DNA of 64,000 nt from positions 558,001 to 622,000 of the forward strand of contig NZ_CWKH01000003.1 of the NCBI RefSeq assembly GCF_001245615.1. Direction: 5' to 3'. The notes beneath the pieces were generated by a model. It did not search any database. It saw only the letters and a program-made list of their open reading frames with translations, and was not told the origin of the DNA. The translations under genes and the position numbers were made by a program. Each line of letters opens with the position of its first letter. Within the stretch, counting starts at the first letter, position 1. Positions 54,007 through 62,670 of this stretch are shown in pieces. Source of the DNA: Mycolicibacterium neworleansense. GTDB lineage: Bacteria; Actinomycetota; Actinomycetes; Mycobacteriales; Mycobacteriaceae.

Positions 54007-54330
54007 TCAGCGGCGGCAATCCAGATCCACGTACACCGTCGTGTACTGCAGGTTCTGGCCCGGATTGAATGACGTGATGCCCGCCGCCCCAACCGGTATC
54101 TGCGGCCCGGTGACCGAACGCCCTTGGCGGACAGCACTTACGGTGCAGTCGTCGATGGCTTTGGTGCCAACCTTGCTCAAGATCACCCGGTACCCCTGGC
54201 TTTCGAGTTCGCTGATGGTCTGACTCGCGGTCGACTCGGTGGGAGCGGCAGCCACCGGCGCGGCCAACGCCGTTCCCAGCCCGCACAGTCCGGCACCGAC
54301 CACACACACGCTCTTCAAGTTCCGGTTCAC
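54007..54330 (-). CDS. Small secreted protein, family A copy 2
   Basis: A 107-residue exported protein starting at the GTG at 54330, preceded by GAAAGGA. The signal peptide ends near APVAAAAP. The mature part repeats the plan of 43508-43801: QTISELESQGYRVILSKVG, DCTVSAVRQGR, and the ending TTVYVDLDCRR. The insertion GPQIPVGAAGITSFNPGQNL distinguishes it. Two cysteines match. The function is unknown. Confidence 0.84.
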   Translation of the reverse strand: MNRNLKSVCVVGAGLCGLGTALAAPVAAAPTESTASQTISELESQGYRVILSKVGTKAIDDCTVSAVRQGRSVTGPQIPVGAAGITSFNPGQNLQYTTVYVDLDCRR

Positions 54331-54480
54331 TGGGTTTCGCCCGTCCTTTCAATTCGATGAAGTGGGCTAAACCTAATTCGCCGAATTCCCTTGTCGGACA
54401 ATCTCATACCGAATCCACACCGGTTAACACACAGCGAATCCCGCCGAAATACGGCGTTAACATGGACGCCCGCAAGCGGC

Positions 54481-54960
54481 CTAGACCGGCACGTCGACGC
54501 GGAGGGCCTCGTGTTCGTCCAGAATCCGGCGCAACGCCGCATCCATCGGATGGGCCGATTCGAGGTCATGGCTGCAGCGCCGATCGACCGCGACCACCGT
54601 GCCCGTGGTCAGCGGGGTGTGCTCGATCTGATCGACGAACGCGTCGAACATCGTGTGCGGGGTCGCCAGGTAGTAGAGGCCGTGCCGGGCGTCGGTGAAA
54701 CGGGCGCCGTACATCAGGCCGCACTGGGTGATGACGAACAGCTCCGATACCGGGTGCACCTGCCGGCCGGTTCGACCCAGCTCCTCCTCGCCCCATGCCT
54801 CCGCCGCCAGACGGGCCTGCGCCAAGCGGTCCTGCAGGTCATCGGTGCAGGCAAGCAGGCGGTGGATGAGGGTGCCCGCCGTCGACGGGTACTGATCGAG
54901 CGCGGGGCTGAAATACCGCGCGAACAGATCGCCGAAGAAGTCGTATCGCTGCTGGGTCAT
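54481..54960 (-). CDS. Hypothetical soluble protein, 159 residues
   Basis: No family is recognised. The protein is soluble, without signal or membrane segments, and mainly helical in its first half (YDFFGDLFARYFSPALDQYP, DDLQDRLAQARLAAEAWGEE). A mixed region follows with SELFVITQCGLMYGARFTDA and HGLYYLATPHTMFDAFVDQI. It is divergent from the KstR-boxed SDR gene with a 184-bp interval, so it could share that control. The ATG at 54960 opens the frame, with GGTGGGGAG just before it. Confidence 0.72.
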   Translation of the reverse strand: MTQQRYDFFGDLFARYFSPALDQYPSTAGTLIHRLLACTDDLQDRLAQARLAAEAWGEEELGRTGRQVHPVSELFVITQCGLMYGARFTDARHGLYYLATPHTMFDAFVDQIEHTPLTTGTVVAVDRRCSHDLESAHPMDAALRRILDEHEALRVDVPV

Positions 54961-55066
54961 TGGGGCTCCCCACCTTGAGCGGACCCCTCAATTGTGCGCC
55001 CGTCGGCGCCGCCGCGGAGCGGCTTTCACGACGCACCACCGACAGCCAGATGGGAAGCACGACTAC

Positions 55067-55080
55067 TAGAACGTGTTTCA
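55067..55080. promoter_or_regulatory. KstR-like operator upstream of the SDR operon
   Basis: TAGAACGTGTTTCA matches TNNAACNNGTTNNA at all fixed positions. It lies 64 bases before the SDR GTG and 106 bases from the divergent hypothetical gene start. It is the third such box in the window. Confidence 0.72.
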
Positions 55081-55144
55081 GAAATGCCCCACGGGCGCCG
55101 TCTCACCCTGCTAGCGTGGCGCCGAGCTAGGGAACGGAGCGCAC

Positions 55145-55936
55145 GTGATTCTGGACAGATTCCGACTCGACGACAAGGTGGCGATCGTCACCGGGGCCGG
55201 ACGTGGACTGGGCGCGGCGACCGCGCTCGCCTTCGCCGAAGCCGGTGCCGACGTGCTCATCGCGGCCCGCACACAGGCCCAACTCGATGAGGTGGCAGCC
55301 CAGGTCGCCGAGACCGGGCGTCGGGCGCACGTCGTGGTCGCCGACCTGGCGCACCCGGAGGCCACCGCGGAACTCGCGGCCGCCGCGGTGGATGCGTTCG
55401 GGAAACTAGACATCGTCGTCAACAACGTCGGCGGCACCATGCCCGCACCGCTGCTGAACACCTCCACCCAGGATCTGCGCAACGCGTTCACGTTCAACGT
55501 GTCCACCGCGCACGCGCTGACCTGTGCGGCGGTGCCGCTGATGCTGGAGCACTCCGGCGGCGGCAGCATCATCAACATCACCTCCACGGTGGGGCGCCTG
55601 GCCGGACGGGGCTTCGCGGCCTACGGCACCGCCAAGGCCGCCCTCGCGCACTACACCCGACTGTCGGCACTGGACCTGAGTCCGCGCATCCGCGTCAACG
55701 CCATCGCGCCCGGTTCGATTCTCACCTCGGCCCTGGACATCGTCGCCTCCAACGAGGCACTGCGCGACCCGATGGAAAAGGCCACCCCGCTGCGCCGCCT
55801 CGGCGACCCTGCCGACATCGCTGCCGCCGCGGTGTATCTCTCGTCCCCGGCGGGCAGCTACCTGACCGGCAAGGTGCTCGAGGTCGACGGCGGCCTGAAC
55901 ATGCCCAATCTCGATCTGCCCATCCCCGACCTCTGA
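55145..55936 (+). CDS. SDR family oxidoreductase (Rv0927c-like)
   Basis: A 263-residue short-chain dehydrogenase. [15 protein letters not shown] binds the cofactor, VNNVGGTMP and [11 protein letters not shown] hold the active-site Ser, and [14 protein letters not shown] gives the catalytic YxxxK near residue 160. Arg42 in IAARTQ suggests NADPH. It ends [17 protein letters not shown]. It begins an operon with the reductase that follows 8 bases later. The upstream KstR-like box suggests a sterol or lipid substrate, which is an inference. Confidence 0.9.
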   Translation: MILDRFRLDDKVAIVTGAGRGLGAATALAFAEAGADVLIAARTQAQLDEVAAQVAETGRRAHVVVADLAHPEATAELAAAAVDAFGKLDIVVNNVGGTMPAPLLNTSTQDLRNAFTFNVSTAHALTCAAVPLMLEHSGGGSIINITSTVGRLAGRGFAAYGTAKAALAHYTRLSALDLSPRIRVNAIAPGSILTSALDIVASNEALRDPMEKATPLRRLGDPADIAAAAVYLSSPAGSYLTGKVLEVDGGLNMPNLDLPIPDL

Positions 55937-55944
55937 GGAGAACT

Positions 55945-57048
55945 GTGACCATTCGTGTAGCCGCGGTCGGTACCGGCAACGTCGGCCGACATGCGCTCAA
56001 GCAGCTCGTCACCAATCCGGACTACGAACTCACCGGCGTGTGGGTGTCCTCGTCGACCAAGGCCGGTAGGGATGCCGGAGAGCTTGCCGGCCTGGATGTT
56101 TCGACCGGCATCCTGGCCACCGATGACCTCGACGCCATCCTGGCCGACAAGCCGGACTGCGTGGTCTACACCGCACTTGCCGACAACCGGTTGCCAGAGG
56201 CGCTCGAGGACTACCGGCGAATCCTGGCCACCGGGATCAACGTGGTGGCCAGCTCCGCGGTGTTCCTGCAGTACCCGTGGGAGGTGCTGCCGGCCGAGCT
56301 GATCGAGCCGATCGAGACGGCGGCGGAGGCGGGCGGGGCCAGCATCTTCGTCAACGGAATCGACCCCGGCTTCGCCAACGACCTTCTGCCGCTTGCCCTT
56401 GCCGGTACCTGTCAGGAGATCGAGCAGATCCGCTGCATGGAGATCGTCGACTACGCCACCTACAACAGCGCGGCGGTGATGTTCGACGTGATGGGCTTCG
56501 GCAAGCCCATCGACGAAACCCCGATGCTGCTGCAACCGGGAGTGCTGAGCCTGGCCTGGGGTTCGGTGGTCCGGCAGCTGGCCGCCGGCCTGGGCGTCGA
56601 ACTGGACGAGGTGACCGAGGAGCACACCCGGGTGCCCGCGCCGGAGGACTTCGACATCGCGGCCGGGCACATTCCCGCCGGGACCACCGCCGCACTGCGG
56701 TTCGAGGTACGCGGCATGCGCGACGGCAAGGCCGCGGTGGTGCTGGAGCATGTGACGCGGCTGCGCGACGACCTGTGCCCCGAGTGGCCCCAGCCCGCCC
56801 AGGAAGGCGGCTCGTACCGGGTGGTGGTGACGGGCGAACCGTCGTACACGCTGGACCTGTGTCTGAGCAGCCCCAACGGAGATCACAACCATGCGGGCCT
56901 GGTCGCCACGGCCGCGCGCGTGGTCAACGCGATCCCGGCGGTGGTGGACGCCAAGCCTGGTATCCGGACGACGCTCGATCTGCCGTTGATCACCGGCCGG
57001 GGTCTGTACGCTGCCGATAGGCCCCCGTTGGAAGGATCGGCGCAATGA
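55945..57048 (+). CDS. Dihydrodipicolinate-reductase-like NAD(P)-binding protein (Rv0926c-like)
   Basis: 367 residues. The N-terminal Rossmann motif is VAAVGTGNVGRHALKQL, followed by DLDAILADKPDCVVYTALAD, as in DapB-type reductases. The remaining two-thirds are longer than DapB (GIDPGFANDLLPLALAG, MEIVDYATYNSAAVMFDVMG) and characterise a mycobacterial family often called 2,4-diaminopentanoate-dehydrogenase-like. A role in lysine synthesis is therefore unlikely; the KstR-boxed operon suggests lipid metabolism. GTG 55945 follows GAGGAGA. Confidence 0.85.
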   Translation: MTIRVAAVGTGNVGRHALKQLVTNPDYELTGVWVSSSTKAGRDAGELAGLDVSTGILATDDLDAILADKPDCVVYTALADNRLPEALEDYRRILATGINVVASSAVFLQYPWEVLPAELIEPIETAAEAGGASIFVNGIDPGFANDLLPLALAGTCQEIEQIRCMEIVDYATYNSAAVMFDVMGFGKPIDETPMLLQPGVLSLAWGSVVRQLAAGLGVELDEVTEEHTRVPAPEDFDIAAGHIPAGTTAALRFEVRGMRDGKAAVVLEHVTRLRDDLCPEWPQPAQEGGSYRVVVTGEPSYTLDLCLSSPNGDHNHAGLVATAARVVNAIPAVVDAKPGIRTTLDLPLITGRGLYAADRPPLEGSAQ

Positions 57049-57311
57049 AGATTCGCCTCACCACGCTCACCGGATGTCTCATGGTCGGCGGCGCTTCCGC
57101 GGCGATCGCCCTGGCCCCGCTGGCCTCGGCCGAACCCAGTGCCCCCAGCGAACCCCGCTTGCTGCCGCAGTGCGAGGTGACCGGCGGCAGTTCGGTCGAG
57201 GGCGGCCAGACCACTGAATGCGCCACCGAAGGCAACGTGCAGATCGACTCGACGCCGCCGCAGCCCGGCTACGGGATGTTCCCCTGGGACGATGAGTTCT
57301 TTGTCCTCTGA
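57045..57311 (+). CDS. Small secreted protein, family B copy 1
   Basis: An 88-residue exported protein. The signal peptide ends near LAPLASAEP. The mature part has LPQCEVTGG and TTECATEGNVQIDSTPP, then aromatic PGYGMFPWDDEFFVL. The second family member, at 57367, repeats TTxCxTxGxxQI. ATG 57045 overlaps the reductase stop (ATGA), so it belongs to the SDR operon. The function is unknown. Confidence 0.8.
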   Translation: MKIRLTTLTGCLMVGGASAAIALAPLASAEPSAPSEPRLLPQCEVTGGSSVEGGQTTECATEGNVQIDSTPPQPGYGMFPWDDEFFVL

Positions 57312-57366
57312 CCAGCGCTGACAGCGCATTTCAGACGTAGACTTACTCCAGCGATCGGAGTAGGTC

Positions 57367-57597
57367 ATGAGCAACATCGTTCGGTGCCTGGCCGCGCTGC
57401 TGGCGGTGCCGTGTCTGGCGATCCTCACGGCCCCGGTCGGGTCCGCGGCACCGAAGTGCACCAACACGACACCGACCACCACGCAATGCCAGACCAATGG
57501 CAGCACGCAGATCGTGACCTCCCCGCCGGCCTTGAACAACTACGGCCCCTGGTACGGCCCGGTCTTCGGGTTCGGCGGCTTTGGCATCGGCTGGTGA
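57367..57597 (+). CDS. Small secreted protein, family B copy 2
   Basis: A 76-residue exported protein: signal peptide to about residue 28, then PKCTNTTPTTTQCQTNGSTQIVTSPPALNN in outline, ending with Gly/Phe/Trp-rich FGFGGFGIGW. It shares the TTQCQTNGSTQI core with 57045-57311. A GGAG ribosome site precedes the ATG. It is the last gene before the mntH promoter region. Confidence 0.8.
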   Translation: MSNIVRCLAALLAVPCLAILTAPVGSAAPKCTNTTPTTTQCQTNGSTQIVTSPPALNNYGPWYGPVFGFGGFGIGW

Positions 57598-57638
57598 CGG
57601 TCGTGTTCGACCCCCGCGGCTGAGTGGCATGACAAGGT

Positions 57639-57652
57639 TTCGGGTACCCTAA
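57639..57652. promoter_or_regulatory. Palindrome TTCGGGTACCCTAA upstream of mntH
   Basis: The central GGGTACCC is a perfect palindrome and the flanking TT/AA extend it. It lies 22 bases before the mntH ATG. It is a candidate metal-responsive operator of the MntR or DtxR type. Confidence 0.5.
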
Positions 57653-57673
57653 CTTTTCTATTCGCATACCCGG

Positions 57674-58924
57674 ATGGAAGCTGTGGGGCCGTTGTTAGAG
57701 GACACCAAGACGCGTACGACGCCGATGCCGGGCTGGATGCTGCTCGGGCCGGCATTCGTCGCCGCGATCGCCTATGTCGACCCCGGCAACGTCGCCGCCA
57801 ACGTCAGCGCGGGAGCACAGTTCGGCTACCTGCTGGTCTGGGTCATCGTGATGGCCAACGCCATGGCGGGCCTGGTGCAGTACCTCTCGGCCAAGCTGGG
57901 CCTGGTCACCGGCCGCTCGCTACCCGAAGTGGTCGCCGATCACACCAGCACCCCGACCCGCATCGCCTATTGGATACAGGCCGAATTGGTAGCCGTCGCA
58001 ACCGATCTCGCAGAAGTGGTGGGTGGCGCGATCGCCTTGCACCTGCTGTTCGACCTGCCGCTGCTGCTCGGCGGGGTCATCACCGGAGCAGTCTCTCTCC
58101 TGCTGCTGAGCGTGCAGAACCGCCGCGGTCAGCGGATGTTCGAGCGGGTGATCACCGGGCTGCTGATGATCATCGCGATCGGCTTTCTCACCAGCCTGTT
58201 CGTCGAGACCCCTCCGGCAGCAGAGGTCGCCGGCGGGCTCATCCCCCGGTTCCAGGGAGCCGAAAGCCTGCTGTTGGCCACCGCCATGCTCGGCGCCACC
58301 GTGATGCCACACGCGGTCTACCTGCACTCCGGCCTCGCGCGCGACCGTCACGGTCACCTCCAGCCCGGCGCGATCCGGCGACGCCTGCTGCGGATCACCC
58401 GCTACGACGTCGGCATCGCGATGTTGCTGGCCGGCGCGGTGAACCTGGCCATGCTGCTGGTCGCGGCGACCAACCTGCAGGGGCGCGACAACACCGACTC
58501 CATCGAAGGCGCCCACGCCGCGGTCCGCGACACCCTGGGTCCGACGGTCGCGCTGCTGTTCGCCATCGGGTTGCTGGCCTCCGGCCTGGCCTCGACCTCG
58601 GTCGGCGCATACGCGGGCGCGATGATCATGCAGGGCCTGCTGCGTCGCTCCTATCCGCTGTTGCTGCGCCGGCTGGTCACCCTGATCCCGGCGCTGGTCA
58701 TCCTGGCCATCGGCGTCGACCCCAGCCGCGCCCTGGTGCTGTCCCAGGTCGTGCTCTCCTTCGGCATACCGCTGGCGCTGATCCCGCTGGTGCGGTTGAC
58801 CAGCAAAGCGAACCTGATGGGCGACGACGTCAACCACCGCGTCACCACCGCGCTGGGCTGGGGCGTTGCCGGGTTGATTAGTGTGCTCAACGTGGTGCTG
58901 ATCTATCTGACCGTCACGGGCTGA
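57674..58924 (+). CDS. mntH: Nramp family manganese/divalent metal transporter MntH
   Basis: An inner-membrane proton-coupled importer of Mn2+ and related ions, 416 residues and 11 helices. The metal-binding DPGN (36-39) in AYVDPGNVAANVSAGAQFGY and the second motif MPHAVYLHSGLARDRHG (about residues 211-227) are intact. VQYLSAKLGLVTGRSLPE lies near residue 68. A palindrome stands just upstream. The next gene starts at the base after its stop, so cotranscription is likely. Confidence 0.95.
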   Translation: MEAVGPLLEDTKTRTTPMPGWMLLGPAFVAAIAYVDPGNVAANVSAGAQFGYLLVWVIVMANAMAGLVQYLSAKLGLVTGRSLPEVVADHTSTPTRIAYWIQAELVAVATDLAEVVGGAIALHLLFDLPLLLGGVITGAVSLLLLSVQNRRGQRMFERVITGLLMIIAIGFLTSLFVETPPAAEVAGGLIPRFQGAESLLLATAMLGATVMPHAVYLHSGLARDRHGHLQPGAIRRRLLRITRYDVGIAMLLAGAVNLAMLLVAATNLQGRDNTDSIEGAHAAVRDTLGPTVALLFAIGLLASGLASTSVGAYAGAMIMQGLLRRSYPLLLRRLVTLIPALVILAIGVDPSRALVLSQVVLSFGIPLALIPLVRLTSKANLMGDDVNHRVTTALGWGVAGLISVLNVVLIYLTVTG

Positions 58925-59344
58925 ATGCTGCACCCGTACTTCGCCTACGGCTCGAATCTGTGCGTGGCACAGATGGCCCGGCGCTGTCCGGGTGCCCTGG
59001 ATCCCCGACCAGCCCGCCTGGACGGCCACAGCTGGCTGATCAACCAGCGCGGGGTGGCGACCATCGAACCGCTCGGCACCGCACAGGTACACGGCGTCTT
59101 GTGGCAGGTCACCGACCACGATCTGGCGGCCCTCGACGTCGCCGAAGGGGTGCCGGTGCGCTATCGCAGGGACCAGCTGACCGTGCACACCGACGGCGGC
59201 CCCGAGCCGGCCTGGGTCTACATCGACCATCGCGTCCAACCCGGGCCACCGCGGCCGGGCTATCTGGAACGAATCCTTGCCGGCGCGGCGCACCACGAGC
59301 TCCCGCACCGCTGGGTCGAATTCCTGGGGCGTTGGGCCGGCTAG
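58925..59344 (+). CDS. Gamma-glutamylcyclotransferase family protein
   Basis: 139 residues with the cyclotransferase fold. FAYGSNLCVAQMARRC holds the YGSN substrate loop, and DLAALDVAEGVPVRYRR holds the likely catalytic Glu77. VYIDHRVQPGPPRPGYLERI closes the pocket. Such enzymes release pyroglutamate from gamma-glutamyl amides. It begins directly after mntH. The convergent neighbour is a glutamate-cysteine-ligase-like enzyme, overlapping by 4 bases. Confidence 0.85.
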   Translation: MLHPYFAYGSNLCVAQMARRCPGALDPRPARLDGHSWLINQRGVATIEPLGTAQVHGVLWQVTDHDLAALDVAEGVPVRYRRDQLTVHTDGGPEPAWVYIDHRVQPGPPRPGYLERILAGAAHHELPHRWVEFLGRWAG

Positions 59345-60438
59345 TTGCCGGTCACAGCAGCCGCCAATTCGTTGATCACATCTGCGATCTCACCTCGGCG
59401 CCGCCAGGCGCGACGCTGCCGGATCGCGCCGTTCCCCTCGGCGACGACCCGGGCGAGCTCGGCACGCACCATGCCGTAGTCGTCCAGTGCCACCAACGCC
59501 GGCCGCACCGTCTCGACGAATCGGTTCAGCAGATCCCGGACCGGGACCACCGACTGATCACCCAGCAGGTCGATACCGTCGCCGTCGAGGCCGTCGTGGG
59601 CAGCCTTCCAGTGGGCCGCGCGGATCTGGCAATCCGCCAGGCGCGGAACCGATTCGCCTTCGTCGTACGAACGCAGCGCCGTCATCACCCCGGCGCGGAT
59701 CAGCGTGGCGACCAACACCGTCTCGGCGACGGTGGCCGGCACATCGGATACCCGCACCTCCACGGTCGGAAAGTTCGCCGAGGGTCGCACATCCCAATAG
59801 ATCATGCCGTCGTCCAGCGCGACGCCGGCCCGCTGCAGCAGACATACGGCCGCGTCGTATTCGGCGGCCGAATCGAAATACGGCGGCGGCCCCGAGCTGG
59901 GCCACCGCGTCCAGAGCACGCTGCGGAAGCTGGCATAGCCGCTGTCGGTGTTGCGGTAGATCGCCGAGTTGGCGGTCAGTGCCAGCAGCACATGCAGCCA
60001 CGGACGCAGCCAGTTGCTGACATGAATCGCCGCGTCCCGGTCCGGCACCGCGACGTGCACGTGGCAGCCACAGATGCCCTGTTCGTGAGCGATCATGCCG
60101 AACCGGTGGGCGATCCTGCGGTAACGCGCGGTCGGGGTGACGGGGAACTTGTGCGGCACGGTCGGCGGCAGCGCGGCGGCCAACAACCGTGCCCCGTTGG
60201 CCGCGGCGGCCTCGGCGGTGATCCGGCGCAATCTGGTCAACTCGGAGCGCAACGCGGTGCTGGTGTCCATCACGTCGGTATTGGTCTCGATCTGGCAGCT
60301 GGTCAGCTCCAGCTGCAGATCCACACCCTGCTCGGCGGCAGAGGCGGCGACCGCCTTGTTGCGGGCGATCGGCTCACCGCACTGCGGATCGATGAGCAGG
60401 AATTCTTCCTCTACGCCCACCGTCGGATGACTCGTCAC
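59341..60438 (-). CDS. Carboxylate-amine ligase of the GCS2/YbdK family
   Basis: A 365-residue ATP-grasp-like enzyme of the glutamate-cysteine-ligase 2 family. TVGVEEEFLLIDPQCGEPIA supplies the metal-binding glutamates, ELTSCQIETNTDV follows, CGCHVHVAVPDRDAAI carries the family histidines, and SANFPTVEVRVSDVPAT the rear of the active site. It joins an amine to a carboxylate, often glutamate, using ATP. The true substrates are unknown. The adjacent cyclotransferase could cleave a similar gamma-glutamyl product. Confidence 0.9.
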   Translation of the reverse strand: MTSHPTVGVEEEFLLIDPQCGEPIARNKAVAASAAEQGVDLQLELTSCQIETNTDVMDTSTALRSELTRLRRITAEAAAANGARLLAAALPPTVPHKFPVTPTARYRRIAHRFGMIAHEQGICGCHVHVAVPDRDAAIHVSNWLRPWLHVLLALTANSAIYRNTDSGYASFRSVLWTRWPSSGPPPYFDSAAEYDAAVCLLQRAGVALDDGMIYWDVRPSANFPTVEVRVSDVPATVAETVLVATLIRAGVMTALRSYDEGESVPRLADCQIRAAHWKAAHDGLDGDGIDLLGDQSVVPVRDLLNRFVETVRPALVALDDYGMVRAELARVVAEGNGAIRQRRAWRRRGEIADVINELAAAVTGN

Positions 60439-60500
60439 GGCTCAGAATTGCCCGCCGCCGACACCTCCAAACCTTCCGCCGCCGTGCCTAAGATCGGGTG

Positions 60501-61325
60501 ATGCCCAACGATTTCCGCTTTGGTGTGAGCCTGCGCGCCACCGGATCCCAATCGCAGATCGCCGACACCGCGCGGCGCGCCGAAGACCTCGGCTTCGACG
60601 TCCTCAACGTGCCCGACCACCTCGGCGCCCCGGCCCCGTTCCCCACCCTGACCGCGATCGCCGCGGCCACCAGCACGCTGCGGGTCGGCACGTTCGTGCT
60701 CAACGCCGCCTTCTACAAGCCCGCGCTGCTGGCTCGCGACGCCACCGCCCTGCGGGATCTGTCCGGCGGCCGGTTCGACCTCGGTCTCGGCGCCGGCTAT
60801 GTGCGTGAAGAGTTCGAGGCCGCCGAACTGCCGTTCCCCAGCGCCCGCGACCGCATCGACTATCTGCGCCACACCACCGAACACCTGCGCGAGCACGCGC
60901 CCGACATCCCGATCCTCATCGCGGGCAATGGTGATCGTCTGCTGACCGTGGCCGCCCAGACCGCCGACGTCGTCGGCCTCACCGGTGGTGACAGTGTCGG
61001 CGACGGCGACAGCGACCCCTTGGCCGAGCGAGTTTCCTTCCTGCGCAACGCTGCCGGTGACCGGTTCGACCAACTGGAGCTCAATCTCGCGGTCACGGCG
61101 GTGCCCGCTCCAGGCAGCGAGATGCCCATCCTCAACGTCCCCCGCCATTTCCTGCCGGGGCTCAGCGACGAAGAGCTGCTGCGGCACCCGGGTGTGCTGT
61201 CGGGCTCGGTCAGCGCCATCGCCGACCACATCCGCGGGCTGCGCGAGAAGTACGGCATCACCTACATCATCGTGCAGATCGCTCACGCCGAGGCGTTCGG
61301 GAAGGTGATCGCCGAACTTCGCTAG
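60501..61325 (+). CDS. LLM-class F420-dependent oxidoreductase (TIGR03621 type)
   Basis: 274 residues with the luciferase fold and an F420-type opening, DFRFGVSLRATGSQSQIADT. VLNVPDHLGAPAPFPTLTAI and LSGGRFDLGLGAGYVREEFE form the core. The phosphate loop IPILIAGNGDRLLTVAAQTAD is clear. It ends with GLREKYGITYIIVQIAH. The ATG at 60501 is preferred to the GTG at 60498. It is divergent from the carboxylate-amine ligase, 62 bases apart. The substrate is unknown. Confidence 0.88.
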   Translation: MPNDFRFGVSLRATGSQSQIADTARRAEDLGFDVLNVPDHLGAPAPFPTLTAIAAATSTLRVGTFVLNAAFYKPALLARDATALRDLSGGRFDLGLGAGYVREEFEAAELPFPSARDRIDYLRHTTEHLREHAPDIPILIAGNGDRLLTVAAQTADVVGLTGGDSVGDGDSDPLAERVSFLRNAAGDRFDQLELNLAVTAVPAPGSEMPILNVPRHFLPGLSDEELLRHPGVLSGSVSAIADHIRGLREKYGITYIIVQIAHAEAFGKVIAELR

Positions 61326-61368
61326 AAGTTCTTTCCATCCGCGCCCGGGCCGGCTCCGAATACCGGGT

Positions 61369-62670
61369 GTGGAACACATTCATCCTGGTGGGCGCGCCGT
61401 TGCGGTGATCGGTAGCGGTGTCGCCGGCCTGACCGCCGCGCATGTCCTGTCCGCTCGTGACCGCGTCACGCTGCTGGAGGCCGACGCCCGCTTCGGCGGG
61501 CACGCACATACCCAGCACGTCGTCGAAGACGGCCGCACCCTCGCGCTCGACACCGCCTTCCTGGTACACAACGACCGCACGTATCCGACACTGTGCCGCT
61601 TGTTCGACGAACTCGGGATCCGTACGCAGGACACCGACATGTCGATGTCCGTACGCGACGACGGCACCGGTCTGGAGTACGCCGGGGCCCGCGGCCTGGG
61701 TGGGTTGTTCCCCGGCTGGGCCAATCTGGGCCGGCCCCGTTATCTGCTGATGCTGGGCGAAATTGCCCGGTTTCACCGGCTGGCGACCCAATTGTTGCGG
61801 CGAGCGAGCACCGGGAACGAGGAAACCCTCGACGAGTTCCTGCACCGCCACGGGTTCTCCCGGTATTTCACCGAACGATTCATGACCCCCTTGGTTGCCG
61901 CGGTGTGGTCATGCCCGCCCGGCGAGGCACTGCGCTACCCGGCGCGGTACCTGTTCGTCTTCCTGCAGCACCACGGCATGCTGTCGGTGTTCGGCTCACC
62001 GACGTGGCGCACGGTGGTCGGCGGGTCGGCCAATTACGTCGACGCGATCGTGGCCCGACTGCCCGAGGCCGTCACCGGTGCCCGCGTGCGATCCGTGCGC
62101 CGATGTGCCGACGGCGTGCTGGTCACCGTCGACGGACAGCCGCCCCGGCGGTTCGATGCCGCTGTCATCGCCACCCATCCCAACCAGGCGCTGCTGATGC
62201 TGGACCACCCGAGCGAGGCCGAACGGCACATCCTCGGGGCCATCCCCTACAGCCTCAACCAGGCTCAGCTGCACACCGACGAGTCGGTACTGCCCCGCCT
62301 GCCGAGAGCGCGCGCCTCCTGGAACTACCTCATCGATCCCGAAGATCACGCCGTCACCGTCACCTACGACATCACCAGACTGATGAGGCTGGGTGGCACC
62401 CGGCGCTACCTGGTGACCCTGGGCGGCGCCCACCGGGTGGACCCGTCGAAGGTCGTCGCCGAGATGGTGTACGAACATCCGGCATACACCACCGAATCCG
62501 TGGCCGCGCAACAACTCCTGCCTCAGCTCAACGACGACCGCATCGTGTTCGCCGGGGCGTACCACGGCTGGGGATTCCATGAGGACGGCGCCGCATCGGG
62601 ATTGGCGGCCGCGGAGCGGCTGGGCGCCCGATGGGCCGGCGGCCCGGTCGCGGAGCCGCTGGCATGCTGA
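61369..62670 (+). CDS. FAD-dependent amine-oxidase-type protein of a lipid-modification operon (Rv0449c-like)
   Basis: A 433-residue flavoprotein. The FAD Rossmann motif VAVIGSGVAGLTAAHVLSAR (about 11-30) is followed by LLEADARFGGHAHTQ. ALDTAFLVHNDRTYPTL, WSCPPGEALRYPARYLFVFL and HPNQALLMLD are typical of proteins paired with CFA synthases. The C-terminal FAD motif is VFAGAYHGWGFHEDGAASGLAAAERL. The order FAD protein, DUF1365, CFA-type methyltransferase matches Rv0449c-Rv0448c-Rv0447c, so it probably acts in fatty-acid cyclopropanation or methylation. GTG 61369 is the start. Confidence 0.9.
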   Translation: MEHIHPGGRAVAVIGSGVAGLTAAHVLSARDRVTLLEADARFGGHAHTQHVVEDGRTLALDTAFLVHNDRTYPTLCRLFDELGIRTQDTDMSMSVRDDGTGLEYAGARGLGGLFPGWANLGRPRYLLMLGEIARFHRLATQLLRRASTGNEETLDEFLHRHGFSRYFTERFMTPLVAAVWSCPPGEALRYPARYLFVFLQHHGMLSVFGSPTWRTVVGGSANYVDAIVARLPEAVTGARVRSVRRCADGVLVTVDGQPPRRFDAAVIATHPNQALLMLDHPSEAERHILGAIPYSLNQAQLHTDESVLPRLPRARASWNYLIDPEDHAVTVTYDITRLMRLGGTRRYLVTLGGAHRVDPSKVVAEMVYEHPAYTTESVAAQQLLPQLNDDRIVFAGAYHGWGFHEDGAASGLAAAERLGARWAGGPVAEPLAC

